NCBI GenBank assembly: GCA_965216205.1
Contig: OZ244139.1
Span: forward strand, 186,001-250,000
Direction: 5' to 3'
Source of the DNA: CADEDH01 sp965216205
GTDB lineage: Bacteria > Actinomycetota > Acidimicrobiia > Acidimicrobiales > SZUA-35
DNA: 64,000 nucleotides
Shown here piece after piece: positions 49,270 through 57,732 of the stretch (the stretch's first letter is position 1; each line of letters begins with the position of its first letter). The notes under the pieces were generated by a model, which saw nothing but the letters and a program-made list of their open reading frames with translations, did not search any database and was not told the origin of the DNA. Both the position numbers and the translations under genes were made by a program.

Positions 49270-50955
49270 TCAGTCCTGGTCCTGGAGCCGATGATCGGTG
49301 CTCGGGTCGGACCCGTAGGGGTACACCAGCCGTCGCGGCCCGTCGCCATCGTCGTCACGCGACTGGTAGACCCCGGAGAACAGTGGGTGGACGCACATCA
49401 TGTCGTCGTCGCCGACCGCCAGCCGCTGCGGGATGGCGTACTCGAACTCGGCCACGTCGTACCGCTCGGTCTGGTCGACCTGACGGCCGATGCACCCGAT
49501 CTCCAGCAGCATGGACCGGAACTCGAAGTAGTCCATGTCCGGCGTCGACTGGTCGAGGGCCCCGTACCGTCCCCCGTTCGTCGCCAGCCGCCGCTCGTCG
49601 ATGCGACGATGGGCCCGCTTGAGCGCTCCCTTGCCGACACGGTTGTACGCCTTGTGGAGCTCCGAGTCGTCGAACCGTCTCGGCAGGTTCTTGATGACCG
49701 CCCGGCAGACGTCGTCGGCGGCCGGGTACACGAGCTCGTAGGCCTTGCAGATCTCAGTGACGATCTGCTCCTCGATGTCGCAGATCCCCTTGACCACCGC
49801 GGGCTCGTCGACCGACACGACGCCCTCGTCGCCGAGGTGATGGCTGCGAGCCCAGATCGCGTTCAGCAGTCGCAACAGGTGGCGGGGGAGGAGTTGGGTG
49901 TGGCGGAGAACGTAGGCGATCGAGTCCTCCTCGATGCCGAGCTCGCCGCGGATGGTCGGCGGGAGAACGGTGCGCAAGAGGCGCAGCGCATCCGCTTCGT
50001 TGTCGGTGTTGAGCCGGGCCAGGTCGCGGTTCGACGCGAGGTGGTCGGGCTGGAAGTGCTGCAGGTAGATGATGAAGCGATGGGCTGCGATCTTGATGAT
50101 CTCCCGGGCGCTCCATTGCAGGACCACGTAGCGGCCGAAGTCCTTCAATGGATTGCGCGACATCTTTCGCAGTTCGTGCCACAGCTCGGCCGGGAACGAG
50201 AACCTGATCCGGAAAGCGGCTGCTGGCTGGGCTGAGCGACCGACCTGCATGAAGAGGCCCTCTATCGCTCGTGTGTGGTAGTCGAGCACGTCCTGGAAAT
50301 CCTCGATGGAGTCCATCAACAGCACCGGCGTCCGATCCGACTCGGCCAGCAGTTCGGTTGCATGGCCGATGAGATCGGCGAGCGTCACCCCGTTCATCTC
50401 GACCAGCGTCGGGTGCCGGGCCACCATGCGCTTGTCGTGCACCTGGGCGAGGAGCTCCAGGCAGAACAGACCCATGATCGCCTCGGTCGACGTCGTGCGG
50501 GCGGCGTCGGACGAGAGATCGTCGAGGTAGATCTTGATGGTCTCGTAGCGGTAGTCGTCGGCGTCGAACAGCTCGTCGTCGTTGCGGACGATCGACGCGA
50601 ACACGCCGTGCCAGAGCAGCGCGTCCCAGAGATCGGCGATGTGCTCGGCGAACAGCGTGGTCTCGAGGGCGTTGAGCGAACGGAGCAGATCTTCGACCTC
50701 GGCGACCGCCGTCGACGTGTTGATGGTGACGTTCACTGTCGGCTCACCCGTGGTCAGGGCGTAGAGGAACATCGTCTTGCCGGCGCCCCGGCGCCCGACC
50801 ACGAAGGCCGGATCGCGGCGCATCAGGTGGGAGTAGGCGCGGTTCTCCCGATCGAACAACTCGTTCCACAAGGTGCGATCGTTGATCTGCTCGCTGGCGA
50901 CTGGACCGAACGGCGCGTTCGTGTTGATGTACGGCTCGACGTTGCCTGCCTGCAT
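49270..50955 (-). CDS. P-loop ATPase of unknown role (STAND/AAA-like)
   Basis: A 561-residue protein with a Walker A motif VGRRGAGKT (53-61) and a Walker B motif VLLMDSIED (211-219). It continues with helical segments (LLPRHLLRLLNAIW, then DIEEQIVTEICKAY) that look like a winged-helix and helical tail, as in STAND or archaeal-type ATPases. PFGPVASEQINDRTLWNELF before the P-loop is reminiscent of the Sll1717-type group, but I am not sure of that placement. The C-terminal 90 residues are acidic. The ATG at 50955 has GGGGGG upstream. It stands alone between unrelated genes, with no effector domain or partner nuclease visible. Confidence 0.75.
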   Translation of the reverse strand: MQAGNVEPYINTNAPFGPVASEQINDRTLWNELFDRENRAYSHLMRRDPAFVVGRRGAGKTMFLYALTTGEPTVNVTINTSTAVAEVEDLLRSLNALETTLFAEHIADLWDALLWHGVFASIVRNDDELFDADDYRYETIKIYLDDLSSDAARTTSTEAIMGLFCLELLAQVHDKRMVARHPTLVEMNGVTLADLIGHATELLAESDRTPVLLMDSIEDFQDVLDYHTRAIEGLFMQVGRSAQPAAAFRIRFSFPAELWHELRKMSRNPLKDFGRYVVLQWSAREIIKIAAHRFIIYLQHFQPDHLASNRDLARLNTDNEADALRLLRTVLPPTIRGELGIEEDSIAYVLRHTQLLPRHLLRLLNAIWARSHHLGDEGVVSVDEPAVVKGICDIEEQIVTEICKAYELVYPAADDVCRAVIKNLPRRFDDSELHKAYNRVGKGALKRAHRRIDERRLATNGGRYGALDQSTPDMDYFEFRSMLLEIGCIGRQVDQTERYDVAEFEYAIPQRLAVGDDDMMCVHPLFSGVYQSRDDDGDGPRRLVYPYGSDPSTDHRLQDQD

Positions 50956-51071
50956 TCTGGCTGCCCCCCTGCCCGCCGACGGCATCGTCAGCGACCGACG
51001 CTGCCGTCGAGATCAACGTAGTCCGAAGCGGGCAGCCGGTTCACGGCTGGTCCTGTCCGACTTGGCGCGAC

Positions 51072-51112
51072 TTGACTACCAATCAATACCGAGTACCATG
51101 TAAGGAATGGTA
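51072..51112 (+). promoter_or_regulatory. promoter and probable autoregulatory operator of the PadR gene
   Basis: TTGACT (51072-51077), a 16-base spacer and TACCAT (51094-51099) form a good sigma70-type promoter, ending seven bases before ATG 51107. The -10 is also the left arm of an inverted repeat TACCAT-N7-ATGGTA (51094-51112), whose right arm contains the start codon. PadR repressors commonly bind such repeats in their own promoters, so autorepression is likely (inference). Confidence 0.5.
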
Positions 51113-51487
51113 TCCAGCGTTGAAGGTCACCACGCGCAGATCCTGAAGGGTGTGCTCGACATGTGCGTGCTCGCGTCGATCGCCGACACGCCCGACTACG
51201 GCTATGCCCTGGTGCAGAAGCTCAACGAGCAGGGGCTGGCCGTCGCCAACGAGGGCAGCGTGTACCTCGTGCTCAAGCGGCTGAAGGCCCATGGCCGCGT
51301 CGACGACGAGCTCGTGGCCTCCGACAGCGGACCGGCCCGCAAGGTCTACCACGCGACACCGGCCGGCCGTGACGTGCTCGACGAGTGGATGGCCGACTGG
51401 GCCTCGGTGCGCGACGGGGTCGATGCGGTGCTCGCCGGCCGAGCACCGAGAGAAAGCGCGATACTGGAGGAGGGGACCAACACATGA
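51107..51487 (+). CDS. PadR-family transcriptional regulator
   Basis: A 126-residue winged-helix regulator. The DNA-binding domain (about 10-85) has LKGVLDMCVLASIADTPDYG, the recognition helix region GSVYLVLKRLKAHG and the wing DSGPARKVYHATPAG. The C-terminal helix is short, so it belongs to the small-PadR subgroup. Its stop overlaps the ATG of the NfeD-like gene (ATGA), so it most likely controls that gene and the flotillin gene downstream. The effector ligand is unknown. The promoter carries an inverted repeat over the -10 and start codon. Confidence 0.88.
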   Translation: MVSSVEGHHAQILKGVLDMCVLASIADTPDYGYALVQKLNEQGLAVANEGSVYLVLKRLKAHGRVDDELVASDSGPARKVYHATPAGRDVLDEWMADWASVRDGVDAVLAGRAPRESAILEEGTNT

Positions 51488-52131
51488 TCTGGATCTACAT
51501 TGCCAGCGCCATCTTCGGTTTGGCGTTCCTCGCCCCGATGCTGCTCGGCGGCATCGACAGTGACGTCGACCTCGGCGGCGACCTCGACCTCGATACCGAC
51601 CTCGACCTGGACGTCGACACCGACATCGAACTCGATGGTGGCGATGCCGGCGACGGCATGCAGCTCGGCGGGGAGAACGCCATCGGGGCGATCCTGTCCT
51701 CGATCGTGTCGGTGCGGACGATCGTGTTCTTCGCCGCGTTCTTCGGAACGTCGGGCGTGGTGTTCTCGATCCTCGGCTACGCAACCGCGGTGACGCTCGG
51801 CACGGCGTTGTTCATCGGCGCCGTCGCTGCCGTGGCCAACTCGCTGCTCTATGGCCTCGTGAAGAAGTCGCAGTCGACCTCGCATATCTCCGATCGCACG
51901 CTCGTGGGGCGCCGCGCCAGCGTGGTGCTACCCCTGGGCGAGACCCGCAAGGGTCGGATCAAGATCGATCTCGGCGGCCAACCCCAGTTCATGGTGGCCC
52001 AGGCGCTCGAGTCGGAGGGGTCGCTCGACGTCGGCGCCCCCGTGGTGGTGGTCAAGGTCGAGGACGGGACCGCACTGGTCGCGTCGATCGGCGAGCTCGA
52101 GAGCGGCGACGAGCTCGGTCGCGAGCGGTGA
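51484..52131 (+). CDS. NfeD-like membrane protein with Asp-rich insertion
   Basis: A 215-residue membrane protein: helix 1 (about 2-22), an outward Asp/Leu repeat (about 24-53, DSDVDLGGDLDLDTDLDLD), two further helices (about 68-122), and a C-terminal OB-fold domain (about 140-205, VGRRASVVLPLGETRKGRIK) as in NfeD proteins. NfeD proteins pair with flotillins in membrane microdomain maintenance, and the flotillin gene follows 103 bases later. The acidic stretch recalls the Asp-Leu repeat of the pseudokinase at 27072. It is coupled to the PadR gene by an ATGA overlap. Confidence 0.82.
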   Translation: MIWIYIASAIFGLAFLAPMLLGGIDSDVDLGGDLDLDTDLDLDVDTDIELDGGDAGDGMQLGGENAIGAILSSIVSVRTIVFFAAFFGTSGVVFSILGYATAVTLGTALFIGAVAAVANSLLYGLVKKSQSTSHISDRTLVGRRASVVLPLGETRKGRIKIDLGGQPQFMVAQALESEGSLDVGAPVVVVKVEDGTALVASIGELESGDELGRER

Positions 52132-52234
52132 GCGAGGGGTGGCAAGCGAACCGTGAACGCGACGTGAAGAACGCCGTGGGAGAAGGGGGCTCGCCGCCGG
52201 CGGGCCTGTCGTATGTGGTTGGAGGAACGAGAAC

Positions 52235-53584
52235 ATGCTGTACGTAATCATCGTCATCGCCTTCGTGGTGGCGGCGCTGCTCGCCGTCGCCGTGGCGATC
52301 AAGAGCTTGATCATCATCTGTCCCCCGAATCGGGTGGCGGTCGTGTCGGGCCGAACCCGGTCGCTGTCCGACGGGCGAACCGTCGGCTATCGGGTCATCA
52401 GGGGCGGGCGCACGCTGCGGATCCCCCTGGTGGAGAAGGTCGACTACATGGACCTGAACACGATCCCGATCGAGGTGTCGGTCACCAACGCCTACTCCAA
52501 GGGCGCGATCCCCCTCGACGTGCAGGGCGTGGCCAACATCAAGGTCGCGAGCCGGGAGGGGGTGCTCGAGAACTCCGTGGAGCGGTTCCTCGGCCGTCCC
52601 TCGGAGTACATCCAGCAGATCGCCAAGGAGAACCTGGAGGCCAACCTCCGCGGGGTGCTGGCGACCCTCACCCCGGAAGAGGTCAACGAGGACCGGCTCA
52701 AGTTCGCCCAGACCCTCATCGACGAGGCCGACGACGACATCAAGACGCTCGGGCTCGAGCTCGACGTGTTGAAGATCCAGAACGTGACCGACCAGGTCGG
52801 CTACCTCGAAGCGGTCGGGCGGCGGCGGACGGCGAACGTGCTGCGGGAGGCCCGAGAGACCGAGGCCGATCAGACCGCCGAGGCCGAGGAGGCCGAGGCC
52901 GGTGCCCGGCGCCGGGCCGAACTGGCCCGGGTCGACGCCGACCTCGCGATCGCGGAGCGGCAGAACAAGCTGCGGGTCCGCCGCGCAGAGCTGTCGGCGG
53001 AGAGCATGGCGTCGGAGAACCGGGCCGAGGTGGCCAGTGAGCAGGCCCGGGTCGAGGCCGAGAAGCAACTCGAGGCCGAGCGGATCGAGCTCCAGAAGCG
53101 CCGGCTCGAAGCGGATGTCGTGGCGCCCGCCAGGGCCAAGCGGGAGGCGATGGAGCTGGAGGCCCGAGGTCGGGCGGCGTCGATCATCGAGGACGGCAAC
53201 GCCAACATCGCGGTGTTCCAGCGCATGGCCCAGGAGTTCGCCACCGCCGGGCCGAACGCCCGCGACGTGCTGCTGTTCAACATGCTCCCCGACCTCGTCG
53301 AGCAGATCACCGACGCCGTCGGCGCGATCGACATCGACAAGCTCACCGTGATCGACGGCGGCGCCACCGGCTCCGGCGAATCGGGCAACGGGGTGGCGAG
53401 CGTGGCCGGTCAGATGCCGGCCGCCGTGATCTCCGTGGTCGAACAGATCGAGAACGCAACCGGCGTGAACATCCTCGAGGTGCTGTCGCGTCAGCAGTCG
53501 ACCGACAACGGCAAGGCCCGCAGCGGCAGCGACAACCCCGAGCTTCCCGAGCAGGGCTCGTCGCCGGCGCCGTCGGTCGAATAG
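52235..53584 (+). CDS. flotillin-like SPFH-domain protein
   Basis: A 449-residue membrane scaffold. An N-terminal membrane helix (about 2-27) precedes the SPFH domain (about 30-200, ICPPNRVAVVSGRTR followed by SVTNAYSKGAIPLDVQGVANIKV). A long Ala/Glu/Arg-rich coiled coil follows (about 205-345) with repeated REARETEADQTAEAEEAEAG-like heptads, then a C-terminal domain (LLFNMLPDLVEQITDAVGAI) and a disordered tail. The ATG has TTGGAGGAACG upstream. With the PadR and NfeD-like genes it forms a recognisable PadR-NfeD-flotillin module, probably organising membrane domains under stress. Confidence 0.9.
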   Translation: MLYVIIVIAFVVAALLAVAVAIKSLIIICPPNRVAVVSGRTRSLSDGRTVGYRVIRGGRTLRIPLVEKVDYMDLNTIPIEVSVTNAYSKGAIPLDVQGVANIKVASREGVLENSVERFLGRPSEYIQQIAKENLEANLRGVLATLTPEEVNEDRLKFAQTLIDEADDDIKTLGLELDVLKIQNVTDQVGYLEAVGRRRTANVLREARETEADQTAEAEEAEAGARRRAELARVDADLAIAERQNKLRVRRAELSAESMASENRAEVASEQARVEAEKQLEAERIELQKRRLEADVVAPARAKREAMELEARGRAASIIEDGNANIAVFQRMAQEFATAGPNARDVLLFNMLPDLVEQITDAVGAIDIDKLTVIDGGATGSGESGNGVASVAGQMPAAVISVVEQIENATGVNILEVLSRQQSTDNGKARSGSDNPELPEQGSSPAPSVE

Positions 53585-53654
53585 CGGTCGGGGCCTTTCC
53601 TGGCGCGGTCGCCGGTGTTGGCGCCGCGGTGGTCGTTCCGAGACAATGGCCGCC

Positions 53655-54881
53655 ATGACCAACACCGTCCCCGGGGCCCCCGCCTCGACCGACGCCGAGA
53701 CCGCGCTCGTCACCGAGGCCGTCGAGACCCTTCTGGCTGCACACGACCCCGATGCGATGCCGGCCCGCGAGTTCCGCGGCCATCAGTACGATCACGGCCT
53801 GGCCTGGGTCCACTTCGACGAGGGCTTCGGCGGTCTCGGGGTGCGGCCCCAGCTCCAACGACTGGTCGAGGAGCGGCTCAAGGATGCAGGGGCGAAGGCG
53901 GCCGACCCGGCGAGCTTCTTCCTGCAGCTCGCCGGGCCGACGATCCACAGCCACGGCGACGACGAGCAGCGGGCGAGGTTCCTCCGGCCGATGTTCACCG
54001 GCGAGCATCGGTGGTGCCAGCTCTTCAGCGAGCCGGGTGCCGGCAGCGACTTCGCCGGGCTCGGCACCCGGGCCGTGCCCGACGGCGACGAGTGGGTGGT
54101 CAACGGCCAGAAGGTGTGGAACACGATCGCCCATCTCGCCGACTGGGGGATGCTGGTCACCCGATCGAACCCGGACGCGCCGAAGCACAAGGGGATGACG
54201 TACTTCGCGATCGACATGCACAGCCCCGGTGTCGAGGTTCGACCGCTGCGTCAGATCACCGGTGAAGCCGAGTTCAACGAGGTCTACCTCACCGACGTGC
54301 GGATCCCGGACGCCAACCGGATCGGCGACGTCGGTGAGGGGTGGCGGGTCTCCCTCACCACGCTCATGAACGAGCGCACCGCGATCGGCACCGGTGGCGC
54401 TCCGAAGCAGGGCTCGGGCACGATCGCCGCCCTGGTGAAGGTGTGGAACGACCTCCCCGACGACCAGAAGACCGGCGCTCGGCGCGACGACGTGATGAGG
54501 CTCTGGGTCGGCGCCGAGGCGCTTCGGCTCACCGGGATGCGGGCCAGCGCCAACCGCAGAGCCGGGAACCCGGGGCCCGAGGGCTCGGTGGCCAAGCTCG
54601 CCTTCGCCGAGCTCAACAAGGCGATCCTGGAGAAGGCGGTCGAGCTCCAGGGTCCGGCGGGCATGGTCGGGTACGACTACACCTTCCGCCGACCAGAGGA
54701 GCTGTCGGCCACCGGCACCGAGACCGGGGTGGGCCACGCGTTCCTCCGGGTTCGGGCGAACTCGATCGAGGGCGGCACGAGCGAGATCATGCGGAACATC
54801 CTCGGCGAGCAGGTGCTCGGCCTCCCGGGCGAGCCGCGGGTCGACAAGGACGTCAACTGGATCGACGTTCCCCGCAACTGA
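53655..54881 (+). CDS. acyl-CoA dehydrogenase
   Basis: FAD enzyme that introduces a double bond at C2-C3 of an acyl-CoA. The 408-residue protein has the three-domain pattern: an N-terminal helical domain; the FAD-binding middle domain with WCQLFSEPGAGSDFAGLGT and VNGQKVWNTIAHLADWGMLV; and a C-terminal helical domain ending EGGTSEIMRNILGEQVLGLP. The catalytic Glu position is not certain from reading alone. ATG 53655 is preferred because GACAAT (53642-53647) ends seven bases upstream; ATG 53646 overlaps that hexamer. The chain-length specificity is unknown. Confidence 0.9.
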   Translation: MTNTVPGAPASTDAETALVTEAVETLLAAHDPDAMPAREFRGHQYDHGLAWVHFDEGFGGLGVRPQLQRLVEERLKDAGAKAADPASFFLQLAGPTIHSHGDDEQRARFLRPMFTGEHRWCQLFSEPGAGSDFAGLGTRAVPDGDEWVVNGQKVWNTIAHLADWGMLVTRSNPDAPKHKGMTYFAIDMHSPGVEVRPLRQITGEAEFNEVYLTDVRIPDANRIGDVGEGWRVSLTTLMNERTAIGTGGAPKQGSGTIAALVKVWNDLPDDQKTGARRDDVMRLWVGAEALRLTGMRASANRRAGNPGPEGSVAKLAFAELNKAILEKAVELQGPAGMVGYDYTFRRPEELSATGTETGVGHAFLRVRANSIEGGTSEIMRNILGEQVLGLPGEPRVDKDVNWIDVPRN

Positions 54882-54970
54882 GCTCGTGCCCAGCCGTCCG
54901 GTCGGCTGCCCGCGCTCGCGTTTCTGGCGGTCTCCGGGAACCGAACCGCAGCGGCCGTCGTCCAAGGGGC

Positions 54971-56320
54971 ATGGCACACGTGAGAAGTGGATCGCGCCCC
55001 GCTCGACGACTCGTCCTGGCCCTGCTGACGGTGGCTGCGCTGCTGCTCGCAGCCTGCGGGTCCGACGTCGACGACGGGACCCCGGGCTCCAGCGGGGAGC
55101 GGGATGGGTCGACGTCGGCGCCGGGGGCCGGTGACGGTCCCGTCGGATCCATCGTGGCGGCGTCGGTCGGTGTCGAACGGGCTGCGGCGGATCCGGACGC
55201 CCCGGTCGAGAGCCTCGTCGCCGGGTTCAGCGACGCCGGCTTCGAGCTCCTGCGGGCCCAGCCGGTGGACGGGAACCTCGTGTTCAGCCCGCTCAGCATC
55301 GGTCATGCCCTCCTGATGGCCAGGGAGGCGGCCGACGACCCGACCGCCGCCGCGATCGATGACACCTTCCGGCTCCCCGACGGCATGCCAGCCCACGATG
55401 CGTGGAACACCCTCGACGCGGCGATCGCTGCGAGCAACGGCACCGCGGTGGCGATCGACGAGACCGACTCGCCGGTGGTCACGGTCGCCGACCGGCTGTG
55501 GCCGTCGACCACGGCGGCGCCCGACCAGGACTGGATCGACCTGCTCGCCACCCACCACGGCGCCGATGTCGAGACGATCGACGTCTCCGACGGCGAGGGG
55601 TCCCGCCAGCGGATCAACGGCTGGGTGTCCGACCAGACCAACGAGCTGATCCCCGAGCTCCTACCGGCGGGGTTCGTGAACCCGAACACCGTGCTCGTGC
55701 TGACCGACACCGTGTACTTCAAGGCGCAGTGGCGCACGATCTTCGGGAAGTACGGTCCGGACGAGGGTTCGTTCACGCGGCTCGATGGCACCGAGGTCGA
55801 CACGTCGTACCTCGTCGATCTGGAGCAGCCGGGGCCCCGAGGAGAGGGCGACGGGTTCGTCGGGGCGGAGATCCCCTATCTCGGCGACGACTACGCCATG
55901 CTCCTGATCGTCCCCGACGAGGGCCGGTTCGACGAGATCCGGGAGCGCCTCTCCGCTGACCTGTTGGCCGAGATCGACGCCACCTTCACCACCGGCCCCT
56001 ACGAGCTCCGAATGCCCGAGTGGGAGACCACCACCGCCATCGACTTCCTCGGCTGGTTGACCGAACGCGACATCGCCCCCGGCGCGTTCCCCGGCATCGG
56101 GCCAGGGGTCTTCCTCGACGGTGCCGTGCACGGCGCCGACATCGCCGTCGACGAGATCGGCACCGAGGCGGCGGCGGCCACCGCGCTCGGGTTCGCCGAA
56201 TCGGGCCCGCCCGAGCCGGAGCTGGTCGTGGCGGCGGAGCGGCCGTTCCTCTACGTCGTCCGCCACGTCGACACCGGTGCCGTGCTCTTCGCCGGCCAGG
56301 TCACCGACCCGACCGGCTGA
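54971..56320 (+). CDS. serpin, predicted lipoprotein
   Basis: A 449-residue serine protease inhibitor. A signal peptide with a lipobox (LLLAACG, Cys about 31) anchors it outside the membrane, followed by a linker of about 50 residues. The serpin core shows NLVFSPLSIGHALLMAREAA, LTDTVYFKAQW, and the closing RPFLYVVRHVDTGAVLFAGQV. The reactive-loop hinge DEIGTEAAAATA has the small residues required for inhibitory serpins; by standard numbering the P1 position falls near the Ser of GFAESG, so the loop may suit a chymotrypsin-, elastase- or subtilisin-like target (approximate). Bacterial serpins are uncommon. A secreted trypsin-like protease is encoded at 3337-4314. Confidence 0.9.
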   Translation: MAHVRSGSRPARRLVLALLTVAALLLAACGSDVDDGTPGSSGERDGSTSAPGAGDGPVGSIVAASVGVERAAADPDAPVESLVAGFSDAGFELLRAQPVDGNLVFSPLSIGHALLMAREAADDPTAAAIDDTFRLPDGMPAHDAWNTLDAAIAASNGTAVAIDETDSPVVTVADRLWPSTTAAPDQDWIDLLATHHGADVETIDVSDGEGSRQRINGWVSDQTNELIPELLPAGFVNPNTVLVLTDTVYFKAQWRTIFGKYGPDEGSFTRLDGTEVDTSYLVDLEQPGPRGEGDGFVGAEIPYLGDDYAMLLIVPDEGRFDEIRERLSADLLAEIDATFTTGPYELRMPEWETTTAIDFLGWLTERDIAPGAFPGIGPGVFLDGAVHGADIAVDEIGTEAAAATALGFAESGPPEPELVVAAERPFLYVVRHVDTGAVLFAGQVTDPTG

Positions 56321-56324
56321 TCGG

Positions 56325-57719
56325 TCAGCGCGGTGCTGGACAGGTCATCGAGTCGAGCACGGGTCGTACATCGTCGATCGTCGTGGCGGGGTTGGTGAAG
56401 CAGCAGCGGAACACGGTCTCGCCTCGCCACTCGGTCGGCAGCAGGAAGGCCCGACCGTCCTCCAGTGCCCGGTCGCTCCATGCCTCGTAGTCGTCGGCCC
56501 GCCAGCCCGTTCGGCGGAACAGCACCACCGAGAGCTCGGGCTCGAGCACGAGCTCCAGGTGGGGTGCCGCGTCGATCACGTCAGCCGTGTCCGCGGCGAG
56601 ATCGAGTGTCATCGCGATCGCCCGGCGGTACGCGTCGGTGCCGTTGACGGCCAGGGAGAACCAGAGCGGCAGGCCCCGCGACCTGCGGCTCAGGTGGTAC
56701 GCGAGGTCGCTCGGGTTGAAGGACACGTCGTCGAGGAGGGGATCGAGGTACTCGGCGTGCTGCGTGTGAACCCGCCGGGCGAGGTCTGGGTCGCGATAGA
56801 GGAGGGCACACACGTCGAACGGGGCGAACAGCCACTTGTGGGGGTCGACGATGAGGCTGTCGGCCAGCTCGATTCCCCCGAACAGGGCCCGGGTCCGCTC
56901 GTCGAGCATCGCAGGGACGCCGTAGGCGCCATCGACGTGGAACCAGGCGTCGCAGGCCGTGGCGAGTTGGGCGGCGGCCGCGAGATCGTCGACCACACCG
57001 GCGTTGGTGGTGCCGGCGGTGGCCACGACCGCGAAGATCCGGGAACGGGTCGACCGATCGAGCCCTTCCTGCCATCGCCGGAGCGCGGCACCGTCGAGCC
57101 GGCCACGACGGTCGCCCGCCACCGTCACCCGATCCACATCGAGGATCTCCGCCGTGCGAGCGACCGAGGAGTGGGCCTCGTCGGAGCAGACGAGCAGCGG
57201 CCGCACGCCGTTCTCGGCCGCGACGCGTTCCTGTTCCCGCCATCGGGATCGGGCCACCAGCAGCGCGCTGAGATTTCCCGCGCTGCCACCGGAGACGAAG
57301 GCGCCACGGGTGCGGCCGGGCAGTCCTGCGAGTTCCGCCAGCCAGCCGAGGGCGGTGTTCTCGGCGTGGACCGCGCCACTCCCCTCCAGCCACGATCCGC
57401 CGAAGATGGCCGACGCTCCGAGGGTGGCGTCGAGCAGGGACGCCGCCGCCGAGGGAGCCGAGGGCACGAAGGCGAAGAAGCGGGGATGGTCGGTGACCAG
57501 GCACGATGGGGCGATGATGTCGGTGAAGAGCCGGAGGGCCTCGTCGGTGCCGAGGCCGTCGTCGGTGATCGTTGGCCCGAGACGCTTGGCCAGCTCTTCG
57601 GGGCCGGGCGGGGCGTGAAGGGGGCTCGGACCCTGCGTCAGCCGCGCCGCGATCCAGGTCGAGATCGCGGTGGTCAGCTCGTCGATGGCGCCCCGATCGT
57701 GCTGATGCGGTCCGTGCAT
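56325..57719 (-). CDS. PLP-dependent group II decarboxylase
   Basis: A 464-residue PLP enzyme of the glutamate/diaminobutyrate/aromatic amino-acid decarboxylase type. Visible are FVSGGSAGNLSALL, the His stacking on PLP in SDEAHSS (H183), HVDGAYG with the PLP-binding Asp (D263), and VDPHKWLFAPFD with the Schiff-base lysine (K295). The opening helix (AIDELTTAISTWIAARL) and HPRFFAFVP are typical. The amino-acid substrate cannot be read from sequence. It is the last gene of a tight minus-strand operon, 13 bases after the thioesterase gene. The start is ATG 57719. Confidence 0.87.
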   Translation of the reverse strand: MHGPHQHDRGAIDELTTAISTWIAARLTQGPSPLHAPPGPEELAKRLGPTITDDGLGTDEALRLFTDIIAPSCLVTDHPRFFAFVPSAPSAAASLLDATLGASAIFGGSWLEGSGAVHAENTALGWLAELAGLPGRTRGAFVSGGSAGNLSALLVARSRWREQERVAAENGVRPLLVCSDEAHSSVARTAEILDVDRVTVAGDRRGRLDGAALRRWQEGLDRSTRSRIFAVVATAGTTNAGVVDDLAAAAQLATACDAWFHVDGAYGVPAMLDERTRALFGGIELADSLIVDPHKWLFAPFDVCALLYRDPDLARRVHTQHAEYLDPLLDDVSFNPSDLAYHLSRRSRGLPLWFSLAVNGTDAYRRAIAMTLDLAADTADVIDAAPHLELVLEPELSVVLFRRTGWRADDYEAWSDRALEDGRAFLLPTEWRGETVFRCCFTNPATTIDDVRPVLDSMTCPAPR

Positions 57720-57732
57720 CCCGCGTTCGCCC

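Noticed and set aside
49270..50955. P-loop ATPase as part of a defence island
   Set aside because: No nuclease, restriction-modification, toxin-antitoxin or other defence gene lies nearby, so the claim is kept only as a possibility for the single gene.
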